From an uncultured Clostridia bacterium (GTDB taxonomy: Bacteria > Bacillota > Clostridia > Oscillospirales > CAG-272), in NCBI GenBank assembly GCA_937893945.1, contig CALCTA010000090.1:1-17181 (forward strand): a DNA stretch of 17,181 nt. The letters are read 5' to 3'. Below are positions 6,544 through 14,201 of this stretch, one piece after another. The notes under the pieces were generated by a model that made no database searches, had not been told where the DNA came from, and was given only the letters and a program-made list of their open reading frames with translations. Numbering within the stretch: the stretch's first letter is position 1; each line of letters begins with the position of its first letter. The position numbers and the translations under genes are program-made.

Positions 6544-8477
6544 GATGACAGTTGCTCCTTTACAAGTTTTTCAAAATCGCGTAAGGAATAGCTAAATCCG
6601 TCCGCTTCAAATGGCAGTCGCACTCCGTAGTGCTTGTCTATCTCGCCTATAAGCTCGTAATAATCAAGACTGCTTCCGCCAAGGTCAGTCATAAAATTGG
6701 CGTCTTCGCTTATCTCAGAGGGTTGCATATCGAGAATTCGCGCGAACATCTCGCGAAGCTCGTCGCAAAGCTCGCTCTGCTCACCCACAGGGTCGGCTGA
6801 CGCAAGTATCTCGCTCGCTTCAAAGAGCCTTACTCTGCCCTCGCCAACCGCGCGGCAAAGATATGTGCGGCTCACCTTTATATCCTTCTCTCTCATAAGA
6901 GAGTCAAAGGTATATCTTATCGCCCTTACTCTTATTGCCGAGGGAAGCGAATTATTCGCCTCTCCTGCCTCTTTCTTGATAGCCGCGAGGCTCTGCTCGT
7001 CGGTATCCTTCGGGAGCTGTATTACGAGCATGGGAGCGTCTCCCTCGGGAGTGGGGATTATCTCAAAATTGAGCGCCGAGCTTAGCCCAAATGCCTGCCT
7101 TACAAGCTCAGGGTTTATATTTTCTCCGTTATCGCTGATGATAACGTCGGTGGCGCGTCCAACGAAGGAATATCTGCCCTCCTTGTCGGCACTCATTATA
7201 TCTCCCGTGTCAAACCACTCAGGGCGAGAGGTAGGCTTGCGAGATATTATCATCTCGCAACATGCGGCATCTCCGCGTACCTCTAAATGTCCATTATCTC
7301 CTATTCTGTATTCAACGAACGGGAAAGGTCTTCCGATAGTGGCGCGCATCCTCGTTCTTATTTTTGCCGAGCTCTCCATTGACGTAATGCCTATCTCTGA
7401 CATTCCGTAGCCGTTGTAAAGCTTATATCCGAGCGCGTTGATAAGCCTTATCGCCGACGGAGCTATTCCGCTTCCGCCCGTGATACAGCACTTGACGCTG
7501 TCTCCGAGAAGCTTTGCTCTGACGTCATAGAAAAGCTTTCTCGCAAGCGCCGTTCCAAGCGTAGATGAGAGCTGCTGAGCCTTTATTGAAAGCTCTGTTC
7601 CCCTCTCAAATCTCTCGCGTGTTTCGTCGTCAAGAGAGCTTACTTCACGCAAAACACCCTTCTCTATCGCCTGCCAGAGCAGAGGTACTGCGAATATGTG
7701 AGTTACCTCGTGGCGTCGCACGCTGCGAAGAAGATCCTCGGGAGCGTAAGATGGGGGAAAGACAAAGGTCGCTCCAAAGAAGGAGAACCAGAAATAGACC
7801 GCGGAGAGCCCGAATATGTGATAAAGCGGCAGGAACATAAGGTGCTTGAGCTTGCCGTTATAGGTGGCGCGAAGAACCTTGTTGCCATCGGCTACCTCGG
7901 GAGTTTTTACGAGCTGTCTTGAGAAGTTCTCGCCGCGGTATATACATATCTTTTCCTCAAGCGTAGTTCCGCTCGTGGTTATCGCTATCTCGTTACCGAA
8001 GAAAGCATCCTCGGGAAGTTGCTCCTCGCCGTCAGCAAGCGCGAAAAGCTCCGAGAGGCTCGCCTCGCTACAAGGTGAAAGTCCGCTCTTTCCGTCAACA
8101 GACACCACACCGATAGCATCAAGCGTGGACAGCACCGAGCGAGTGAAATAATCAGGCTGTCTCGTATTTATAAGATATGCTCGGTTTCCGCTTCGCAGTA
8201 TCGCCCAGAAAAGCATTATCCACTCAGGCGAATTCTCTCCGTAAAGACCTATATATCTGTCATTTGCTCCAAAACGAGCTACAATACCTTTGGCGAGGGA
8301 CTCTATCTTATCCCTCGCCTCTCTGTAGGTTATTCTATGTATTCTGAGCGTAGTTGAAGTTTCACACATAACGCTATCGCTCTCGGGGAGGATAATGCGA
8401 TAGATATCCCCAAAGCGACCGTCTGTGCGCTCAAGCGCCTTTGCGTTATTGGTTAAAATACTTCTTTTTATATACAT
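6513..8477 (-). CDS. AMP-forming acyl ligase fused to an acyl carrier protein domain
   Basis: This 654-residue two-domain protein has an ANL-superfamily adenylation domain (about 1-545) and a C-terminal acyl carrier domain (about 565-640). Adenylation motifs seen are TSGTT (168-172, P-loop), LPLYHIFG (216-223), NGYGMSEIG (355-363), DTGDI (423-427), GRATDVI (440-446) and IKVSR with catalytic Lys534. The ACP domain carries DLGGSSLD, with Ser603 as the 4'-phosphopantetheine site. The enzyme should activate a carboxylic acid, probably a fatty acid, as acyl-AMP and load it on its own ACP. The 17-base gap from the MFS gene and the 31-base overlap with the acyltransferase place it in an acyl-transfer operon. 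The ribosome site is weak (GGGCGG). A role in making another acyl product cannot be excluded. Confidence 0.9.
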   Translation of the reverse strand: MYIKRSILTNNAKALERTDGRFGDIYRIILPESDSVMCETSTTLRIHRITYREARDKIESLAKGIVARFGANDRYIGLYGENSPEWIMLFWAILRSGNRAYLINTRQPDYFTRSVLSTLDAIGVVSVDGKSGLSPCSEASLSELFALADGEEQLPEDAFFGNEIAITTSGTTLEEKICIYRGENFSRQLVKTPEVADGNKVLRATYNGKLKHLMFLPLYHIFGLSAVYFWFSFFGATFVFPPSYAPEDLLRSVRRHEVTHIFAVPLLWQAIEKGVLREVSSLDDETRERFERGTELSIKAQQLSSTLGTALARKLFYDVRAKLLGDSVKCCITGGSGIAPSAIRLINALGYKLYNGYGMSEIGITSMESSAKIRTRMRATIGRPFPFVEYRIGDNGHLEVRGDAACCEMIISRKPTSRPEWFDTGDIMSADKEGRYSFVGRATDVIISDNGENINPELVRQAFGLSSALNFEIIPTPEGDAPMLVIQLPKDTDEQSLAAIKKEAGEANNSLPSAIRVRAIRYTFDSLMREKDIKVSRTYLCRAVGEGRVRLFEASEILASADPVGEQSELCDELREMFARILDMQPSEISEDANFMTDLGGSSLDYYELIGEIDKHYGVRLPFEADGFSYSLRDFEKLVKEQLSSCMNFSDGSR

Positions 8478-8494
8478 CTTTACCGCCCGTAAAA

Positions 8495-9835
8495 TTATTT
8501 ATTTTCGGAAGTCTTTTCTCTCTTGCCAAGCTGAGCCATAGACTTAGGCATAAAGAAGGCGAGAACGAACGCCGCCATACACGAGACGGCAACTATGCAG
8601 GTAAGATAAGGAATTCCGCCGTTCTCCTTGAGGAAAACGAGAAGAATATGCGACGCGAATGACGCGGAGACTGCCTCGAAGAGTCCCTGTACCGCAAAGT
8701 ACATTGAGGACGCGCAGGGCTGTCCCGCAAGATTTGCCTCACTTGCAAGCTGTGAGGGTATCATATAAGTAACCGAGAAGAAGGTGCCTATACCGAATGA
8801 AACGATAAGGGCGCAGCAAATAGCGAATATCGTCATATACTGCTCGGGGATAATTCCGTTGCAGAAGAACATCAACGCCATTCCGAACGAGAATATCGCA
8901 AGAGAATACTGATATCCGACCTTCAGACCGAACTTCTTTACGAGTGCGTTGTATATCTGAAGCGTAAAGGGTATGGGAGCAAAGGCAGACGCCATAACGA
9001 AGGTCATATTTACTCCCGTAGTCGAGAAGAACTCGTTTATACCGCTCAAGAACAGCTGTAGTCCTATGTTCATCACAAAAAGGATGGAAAGCCAATAGAT
9101 ATACTTGGGGTTCTTGAAGGATACCGCAAAGGACTTGAAGAAAGGAACCTTTTCTCTCTTCTGAAGTCCCTCTGTTCCCTCTTTAGTGGAATTCTCCTTA
9201 AGCATAAAGAGAGGAATAAGCATAGTAAGGCAAAGAGGCAGGAAAAGAAGCGCAACTATTCTGATGTTGAAGCCAAGGCTTACGAACACGGGAACGAGCG
9301 CGAAGCTGAGCGAGAAATATACGACGTCGCAGATAGACTTGACGTTCGAGAGAAATGCTCTGTCCTTGTCGTTATCTATTACTTCACTAAACGTAGCGTA
9401 GTATGCAAGCATAGTAAGGGTATAAGCCGAATAGAAGATAGCGAGAACTACCGCAAACCAGATGGTATTGAGCACGGTAGCCGAGCTATTCAGCGGAACT
9501 AAGAAGAGCAGATAAGCAATTACCGTAACTATAAGACCGCCAAGAATTGCGGGACGGCGACGTCCCCACTTCGTGCGGAGATTATCGGTAAAGGATGCGA
9601 GCGGAATATCTATCACTCCGTCTATCGCCTTAGAAATAAAGGCGAGAGCAGACCAAAGACCCGCTACAACGAGGTCCTTGTTGAGATAAGTCCAATTCTC
9701 GATGTTATCCTCAAAGCCGCCGATGAGCAGCGCGCTGCAAAGGTACGAGCCGACTATCATTCCCAGCATATTAACGCCAAGGCCCGAGCAGCCGTAGAGT
9801 ATAAGCATCTTCTTGCTTGTTAACTTCGTTTTCAT
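8495..9835 (-). CDS. MFS transporter, GPH/MFS_2 (MelB-like) family
   Basis: This 446-residue protein has about twelve TM helices and no signal peptide. The region at 71-95 fits the GPH family signature: Asp72, Asp76 and Asp84, then RTKWGRRRP. GPH members usually cotransport sugars with cations. The same fold family also contains the eukaryotic lysophosphatidylcholine carrier MFSD2A. The gene sits between fakA (21-base gap) and the acyl ligase-ACP gene (17-base gap), so a lipid, lysolipid or fatty-acid-related substrate is plausible; a sugar remains possible. The start at ATG 9835 follows an AGGAGG site by 6 bases. Confidence 0.87.
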   Translation of the reverse strand: MKTKLTSKKMLILYGCSGLGVNMLGMIVGSYLCSALLIGGFEDNIENWTYLNKDLVVAGLWSALAFISKAIDGVIDIPLASFTDNLRTKWGRRRPAILGGLIVTVIAYLLFLVPLNSSATVLNTIWFAVVLAIFYSAYTLTMLAYYATFSEVIDNDKDRAFLSNVKSICDVVYFSLSFALVPVFVSLGFNIRIVALLFLPLCLTMLIPLFMLKENSTKEGTEGLQKREKVPFFKSFAVSFKNPKYIYWLSILFVMNIGLQLFLSGINEFFSTTGVNMTFVMASAFAPIPFTLQIYNALVKKFGLKVGYQYSLAIFSFGMALMFFCNGIIPEQYMTIFAICCALIVSFGIGTFFSVTYMIPSQLASEANLAGQPCASSMYFAVQGLFEAVSASFASHILLVFLKENGGIPYLTCIVAVSCMAAFVLAFFMPKSMAQLGKREKTSENK

Positions 9836-9856
9836 CTTAGTCCTCCTGATACTGAT

Positions 9857-11512
9857 TTATTCAAAGGAAATAAGCAACTCCTCGCCGCTGTCATCAGCGG
9901 ATACGAAATTGACCTCTGTATATACGTAATTGGCGCTGATAAATTCCTTTATGGTATTCATCGTCTCGTCAGAGGTGTCCGACGAATGAAATACCGTTAT
10001 GCAATCTCTTTCATCCTCATCCATAACGCGAGATATAACGTCGCAGGCTACGCTGCAAGCGTCGTCTCCTACTCCGAGAAGAGAAACTCCTCTTATAGCG
10101 ATAATGTCGCCCTCCTCGAGCGCCACGTCGCCATACACCGCGTCTCTTGCCGCTGTGGTGATGCGGACTGTGTAAACGTTCTCTATGACCTCACACGCGT
10201 CGCTGACGACCTGTCCGAAATCCTCGCATAGAAAATCCGAGAGCGCAAGCGCGGAATAGCAATCGGCAACCGTCCTTGACTTGAGCACCACTACCTCGCC
10301 CTCTCCGTAAAGCTCACGCGCCTGATTTGCCGTGAGAACGTAGTTGAGATTATTGGGGAATACGAGTATCTTTTGATGGTTTGCCGCCCTGTAAGCGTCT
10401 ATGAAATCCTGAACGCAGGGAGTATCGCTCTTGCCGAGCGATATGACCACGTCCGCACCCATATCCTCAAAGAGCCTTGTCAGGCTCTCGCTGTGGGACA
10501 CCGCCACTACCGCGTAAGCTCCGTCGGGTCTTTTGTGCGAGTCCACGACCTTGCCCTCGGCAGACTTGAGCGCGGTGTGCTGAACGCTCATATTTTCTAT
10601 CTTGAGCGAGAGAAATTCACCGTAGCGATGTGCCTCGGCGAGTATCACCTCGGGTGTCCTTGAATGGATGTGAAGCTTTATTTTATCCCCCTCAAGAGAA
10701 TAAACTATAGAATCTCCGAGCGTCTCCATTTTACTTCTGAAGGCATCGGGATCAAGAGACTCGGCGCCATCTGTCAGCTGAAGCAGAAATTCTGTGCAAT
10801 ATCCAAATTCAAACTTGCTTTCCTTTGAAAAGCTGCTGTAGTCTATGACCTCAGAAGCAGATACGCTGCTCTTATAGTCAAGAGCCTCGCCGTTTACATA
10901 TCTCTGCATGCCCTCAAAGAAGTATATAATTCCTATTCCGCCACTATCCACAACGCCTGCCTGCTTGAGAGTAGGCAGAAGATTAGGTGTATTTTCAAGA
11001 GAGATGCGCGCTCTGTTTATAAAGAGCCTGAGGAGATCCGAAATATCCGAACCCTCACCCATATTGCTCTTCTCAATATACTCGGTCGCCTCTCTCAATA
11101 CGGTGAGGATAGTTCCCTCGGTCGGGCGGGATACCGAATCGTACGCGTAGCTAACGCCCTGTCTGAGCGCCTCTACGAGCTGCGGGCAGCTAAGCTGCTC
11201 CCTGCCCTCTCTCTCGCAAATATATTCGCAAACACCCTTGAAAAACTGCGAAACTATAACTCCCGAATTTCCGCGCGCGCCATATACCAGCGCACCCGAG
11301 AACTGACGGGCAACGTCATAAAGCAGAGTGCTCTCTGCTCTTACCGCTCCGTAGCCGTTTCTGAGTGTAGTTATCATATTCGTGCCCGTATCTCCATCGG
11401 GAACGGGGAAAACGTTCAAGGCGTTCACTTCCTCGCAATGATTGAAAAGATTGCGTATTCCGTAATCCATAAGATCACGGAAGAGCACTCCGTCCAGCTG
11501 TCTGTATGCCAT
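9857..11512 (-). CDS. fakA: Fatty acid kinase catalytic subunit FakA (DAK2/DhaL family)
   Basis: This 551-residue protein has the length and order of FakA/YloV. It phosphorylates fatty acids held by a FakB protein to acyl-phosphate, which PlsY or PlsX can use. The N-terminal DhaL kinase domain (about 1-205) has VPDGDTGTNM with Mg-binding Asp39 and Asp41, GARGNSGVI and GVVDSGG. The middle domain holds Cys239 (FGYCTEF), His281 and His283 (LHIHS), which match the zinc ligands of S. aureus FakA, as I recall Cys240, His282 and His284. The C-terminal DegV-like domain covers about 315-551. The start is ATG 11512, 5 bases after AGGAG; the TTG at 11527 only translates the ribosome site. fakB lies 36 bases upstream. 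Confidence 0.92.
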   Translation of the reverse strand: MAYRQLDGVLFRDLMDYGIRNLFNHCEEVNALNVFPVPDGDTGTNMITTLRNGYGAVRAESTLLYDVARQFSGALVYGARGNSGVIVSQFFKGVCEYICEREGREQLSCPQLVEALRQGVSYAYDSVSRPTEGTILTVLREATEYIEKSNMGEGSDISDLLRLFINRARISLENTPNLLPTLKQAGVVDSGGIGIIYFFEGMQRYVNGEALDYKSSVSASEVIDYSSFSKESKFEFGYCTEFLLQLTDGAESLDPDAFRSKMETLGDSIVYSLEGDKIKLHIHSRTPEVILAEAHRYGEFLSLKIENMSVQHTALKSAEGKVVDSHKRPDGAYAVVAVSHSESLTRLFEDMGADVVISLGKSDTPCVQDFIDAYRAANHQKILVFPNNLNYVLTANQARELYGEGEVVVLKSRTVADCYSALALSDFLCEDFGQVVSDACEVIENVYTVRITTAARDAVYGDVALEEGDIIAIRGVSLLGVGDDACSVACDVISRVMDEDERDCITVFHSSDTSDETMNTIKEFISANYVYTEVNFVSADDSGEELLISFE

Positions 11513-11548
11513 ATAAGCTCCTATCAAAATTTAATGTGTAACGAGGGA

Positions 11549-12490
11549 TCATTTACCGCAGATCTCTGCCATAACTGCCCTTTCCTTTTCAAGCTCGGGA
11601 GATACCTCTTCGCCGAAGTAGTAAACGCCTATCATTCCCGTACCGATATTGGTAGCGTTGCCCGCAAAGCTCTCGGAAACGAAAACTCTCTTAAATCCGA
11701 CGCTCTCCTTTACCTTCTCGGCAAGTATCTCGGCATACTGGGCTCTGTCGGTGTGCGAAACTATCGCATAGCAGTTCTCCGCATCAACCGCAGTTCTCTT
11801 GACGTATTCTACCGTAAGGTCAAGCGCCTTGCGGATACCCTTAGCCTTGGTTATTACCGTAACGTAGCCGTCAGAGTTGCAGTCGCCCATAGGCTTAACT
11901 CCCGCAAAGCTTCCGAAGATCGCCTTGCCCATGGTTATTCTGCCGCGGCGAGCGATAACGATGAGATCGTCTATCGGACCCATCTGATGAACTCTGTTCT
12001 TGTTTGCCTCAAGCCACTCTATTACTTCCTCGTAGGACTTGCCCTCTTTTTTGAGCAGGTGAGCGTAGAGCGTGAGCATTCCGAACGCGCCCGACATACG
12101 AAGAGAGTCAAAGCAATATATCTTTGCGTCGGGATAGCTCTCCTGCACCTTTCTCGCGGCTACGCAGGAAAAATCGTAGGTGCCGCTTATTTTAGAGGAG
12201 ATAGACATACTGAGAATAGCGTATCCCTCCTTGACGTACTTGGTAAAGATATCAATATACTCGTCAAGATTAGGGGGAGAGGTAACTACCTTTACCTTGG
12301 TGTTATCTATTGAAGAATAAAAATAATCTCTGTCCAGATGCGTCCAATCAAGATCTGTCAGGTAATCCTTTGTCTCTCCGCCGTCGGTGATGGATATATG
12401 TCCTTTGACATAGTCCTCCATTCCTACAAGCTCTCTTATCTCGCCCGTAAGATCGCAGGTAATATCCGCAAGAATAATATACTTTTCCAT
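11549..12490 (-). CDS. fakB: DegV-family fatty-acid-binding protein (FakB-like)
   Basis: This 313-residue cytosolic protein of the DegV family binds a fatty acid and presents it to FakA. Visible signatures are LADITCDLT (7-15), VTSPPN (69-74), SISSKISGTY (96-105), FDSLRMSG (127-134), RRGRITMGKAIFG (181-193) and SHTDRAQYA (245-253). The usual C-terminal THTGPGALG is TNIGTGMIG here, so the conserved carboxylate-binding His is Asn281. It may therefore bind a different head group or chain. The start at ATG 12490 follows AAGGAG by 7 bases; an upstream in-frame extension to 12571 runs into the promoter and is not real. It is the first gene of the six-gene operon and sits next to fakA. Confidence 0.9.
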   Translation of the reverse strand: MEKYIILADITCDLTGEIRELVGMEDYVKGHISITDGGETKDYLTDLDWTHLDRDYFYSSIDNTKVKVVTSPPNLDEYIDIFTKYVKEGYAILSMSISSKISGTYDFSCVAARKVQESYPDAKIYCFDSLRMSGAFGMLTLYAHLLKKEGKSYEEVIEWLEANKNRVHQMGPIDDLIVIARRGRITMGKAIFGSFAGVKPMGDCNSDGYVTVITKAKGIRKALDLTVEYVKRTAVDAENCYAIVSHTDRAQYAEILAEKVKESVGFKRVFVSESFAGNATNIGTGMIGVYYFGEEVSPELEKERAVMAEICGK

Positions 12491-12561
12491 AGTAATTCTC
12501 CTTAAATGCAAAAATTGAATAAAATCTAAAAAACTCGACAAAAATCTACATATTCCATTAA

Positions 12562-12590
12562 ATTTTATCACATTTATATATGAAAGTCAA
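12562..12590 (-). promoter_or_regulatory. Promoter of the fakB-fakA-MFS-ligase-plsC-hydrolase operon
   Basis: The -35 box is TTGACT (12585-12590) and the -10 box is TAAAAT (12562-12567), with a 17-base spacer and a TG one base before the -10 box (extended -10). Transcription should start near 12555, giving a leader of about 65 bases that is very A/T-rich. No riboswitch fold or clear FapR-type operator was seen in it. Confidence 0.78.
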
Positions 12591-12637
12591 GAGGATTATT
12601 ATGCAAAAAAACACAAATTAATGTAAAGCAGAGCTTC

Positions 12638-12674
12638 AAAAAATAAAGACCGAGCCATTTGCTCGGTCTTTATT
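12638..12674 (-). terminator. Rho-independent terminator after the TM2-like gene
   Basis: A 14-bp perfect stem (12642-12674) contains ACCGAGC and GCTCGGT around a 5-base loop. On the minus strand it runs into six T residues (12638-12643). It separates the small membrane gene from the fakB operon. Confidence 0.92.
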
Positions 12675-12683
12675 GTAAGTAAC

Positions 12684-12938
12684 TCAGAGTGTGTTACCGC
12701 CGGGGATACCCATAGAGATATTTCCCTTCTTTGCGGCGTATTCCTCATCGCTCATGGTGAGAACCTTGATGCCAAGTATGATACCCATGATCTCGTTGAT
12801 AACGCCCACGATACCAAAGGTAACGATCGCAAGAACTATTCTGAGAACGCCGGTCTTGGTCTGACCCTGCATGAAGCAAGGAACACCGAGAGAATTAAAA
12901 ATGATACACATGATACCGAAAACGATCTTGTTATCCAT
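12684..12938 (-). CDS. Small membrane protein, TM2-domain-like
   Basis: This 84-residue protein has two hydrophobic segments (about 4-22 and 31-60) joined by LGVPCFMQGQTKTG. That linker resembles the conserved loop of TM2-domain proteins, with Cys-Phe in place of the usual His-Arg-Phe. A short polar C-terminal tail rich in Gly follows. The function is unknown; TM2 proteins are small integral membrane proteins of unclear role. The start at ATG 12938 follows TGGAGG by 5 bases. The ATG at 12950 only translates that ribosome site. It is transcribed alone, between its own consensus promoter and a strong terminator, which suggests steady expression. Confidence 0.8.
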   Translation of the reverse strand: MDNKIVFGIMCIIFNSLGVPCFMQGQTKTGVLRIVLAIVTFGIVGVINEIMGIILGIKVLTMSDEEYAAKKGNISMGIPGGNTL

Positions 12939-12973
12939 AATTACCTCCATTGTTGATATAATTCGGTAACTAA

Positions 12974-13002
12974 ATTATACGCCTATTTTTTGGGACTGTC
13001 AA
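12974..13002 (-). promoter_or_regulatory. Sigma-A promoter of the TM2-like gene
   Basis: The -35 box is TTGACA (12997-13002) and the -10 box is TATAAT (12974-12979), with a 17-base spacer; both are perfect consensus. The stretch just upstream (about 13005-13022) is almost pure A/T and may act as an UP element. Confidence 0.87.
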
Positions 13003-13069
13003 TAGATTTTAAATAAAATTCTTCAAAAGTCAGCAAAAGTCCGTTCGTTTTTGGCTTCTGATTACGAAA

Positions 13070-13381
13070 TCATATATAATCGTAGAACCAATTACTCGAG
13101 ATGAACACCGTGAAGAATATCCAGAAAAACGTAAGTCCCATTGAAATAGCGTTAAGAGTTATATACTTCCCTTTTCTGTCTCCCGTAAAGAAGGATATCA
13201 CAAATGACGCTATCTGCGGCAAAACGGGGACGATGCAGTAAAACACAAACGCAAATCCCGCAATATGCCAAGGCGCCCACAGACCGCAAACGTTAAAGAC
13301 GGCAGTCAAGAGTCCGAGCAGCCACGCGATACCGCCGAGAGCGTAAGAAACTATCGTGAGTACGAGTGAAAGCTTTTTCAT
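13070..13381 (-). CDS. Small three-TM membrane protein, unknown
   Basis: This 103-residue protein is almost entirely hydrophobic, with helices at about 5-28, 38-66 and 74-96 and a short GDRKGK loop before the third. I recognise no family. The start at ATG 13381 lies three bases after the phosphodiesterase stop, and its GAGAGGAG ribosome site lies across the end of that gene, so it is co-transcribed and probably coupled. No clear terminator follows it before the next promoter at 13002. It may be an accessory membrane component of the MFS/phosphodiesterase operon. Confidence 0.72.
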   Translation of the reverse strand: MKKLSLVLTIVSYALGGIAWLLGLLTAVFNVCGLWAPWHIAGFAFVFYCIVPVLPQIASFVISFFTGDRKGKYITLNAISMGLTFFWIFFTVFISSNWFYDYI

Positions 13382-13384
13382 ATA

Positions 13385-14200
13385 CTATCTCCTCTCAAAA
13401 ATAGGATGCTCTCCGAGCTCGTGCGCCTCTTTTATTGCCGCATCTCCCTTCACCGTCCATACGAACTTGGGTGCGCGGAAGAGACGGGTGGTGAGCTTTA
13501 CCACAAGAGCGTTGCGGTATTTGTGATTATAAGCGATAAAATCAGGACGCGCGATAAAGTTAAGTCCCATGCAGGATATGACGATATTGAGCGGAGAGTA
13601 CTTCTTTCTGTCCTTGCAGGTATTGGTATAGAGCAATCCGTAGTAAGCGCTCGGCAGCTGCTTTTTCATCTTGCCGATGAGCAAAGGATTAAAGGACTCG
13701 ATGCAATACGCTCCTTTATATTCGCGAAGCAGCTCGGCAACCTTCGGGCAAAGAGAGGTATCGGTGCTTTCTCCCTTAAGCTCGACGAGGATCGGCACGC
13801 GACCGTCGATAAGAGAGAGTACCTCGCGGAAGGTGGGTATCTTCTCGTCTGTTTCCTTCAAGCGAAGCGCGCTAAGCTCTGAGGCAGTAAGCTCGCAGAG
13901 CTTTTTCTCACATCCCGTCATACGAACGAGCGTATAATCGTGGAACACCATTACCTCGCCGTCGGATGATAGCTGAACGTCAAGCTCTATTCCATATCCT
14001 TCTTTTACAGCCAGCTCGAACGCGAGAAGCGAGTTTTCGGGAACGGTCTCGCCGTGAAGTCCTCTGTGCGCGTAATCGCAGAGCAGAGCCTTATTATCAG
14101 GCTTTTTTGCGCGAGGACGAAGGATGACGAACAGATACGCAAGCACAAGCAGAACAAGTGCCGCGAGTACAGATAAGATAACAATAATAGGCTCTTCCAT
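13385..14200 (-). CDS. Membrane-anchored glycerophosphodiester phosphodiesterase
   Basis: This 271-residue protein has an N-terminal TM helix (about 4-27) and a GDPD TIM-barrel domain (about 40-271). It hydrolyses deacylated phospholipids to glycerol-3-phosphate and an alcohol. The catalytic and metal residues are present: His45-Arg46 (AHRG), Glu55-Asn56 (PENS), Glu72 and Asp74 (IELDVQLSSDG), His87 (FHD), and Glu140 and Lys142 (VELKG). ESFNP and a late WTV strand also fit. I chose ATG 14200 because it is one base after the MFS stop (TGA-T-ATG); a GTG at 14233 would lie inside the MFS gene. Pairing with an upstream MFS recalls glpT-glpQ, but that MFS belongs to another subfamily. Confidence 0.88.
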   Translation of the reverse strand: MEEPIIVILSVLAALVLLVLAYLFVILRPRAKKPDNKALLCDYAHRGLHGETVPENSLLAFELAVKEGYGIELDVQLSSDGEVMVFHDYTLVRMTGCEKKLCELTASELSALRLKETDEKIPTFREVLSLIDGRVPILVELKGESTDTSLCPKVAELLREYKGAYCIESFNPLLIGKMKKQLPSAYYGLLYTNTCKDRKKYSPLNIVISCMGLNFIARPDFIAYNHKYRNALVVKLTTRLFRAPKFVWTVKGDAAIKEAHELGEHPIFERR

Positions 14201-14201
14201 A

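Noticed and set aside
11438..12313. Plus-strand open frame of 291 codons opposite fakA and fakB
   Set aside because: It has no domain or ribosome site and is antisense to two well-supported genes.
12491..12571. N-terminal extension of the FakB-like protein to 12571
   Set aside because: It would include the -10 promoter region, and the ribosome site lies directly before ATG 12490.
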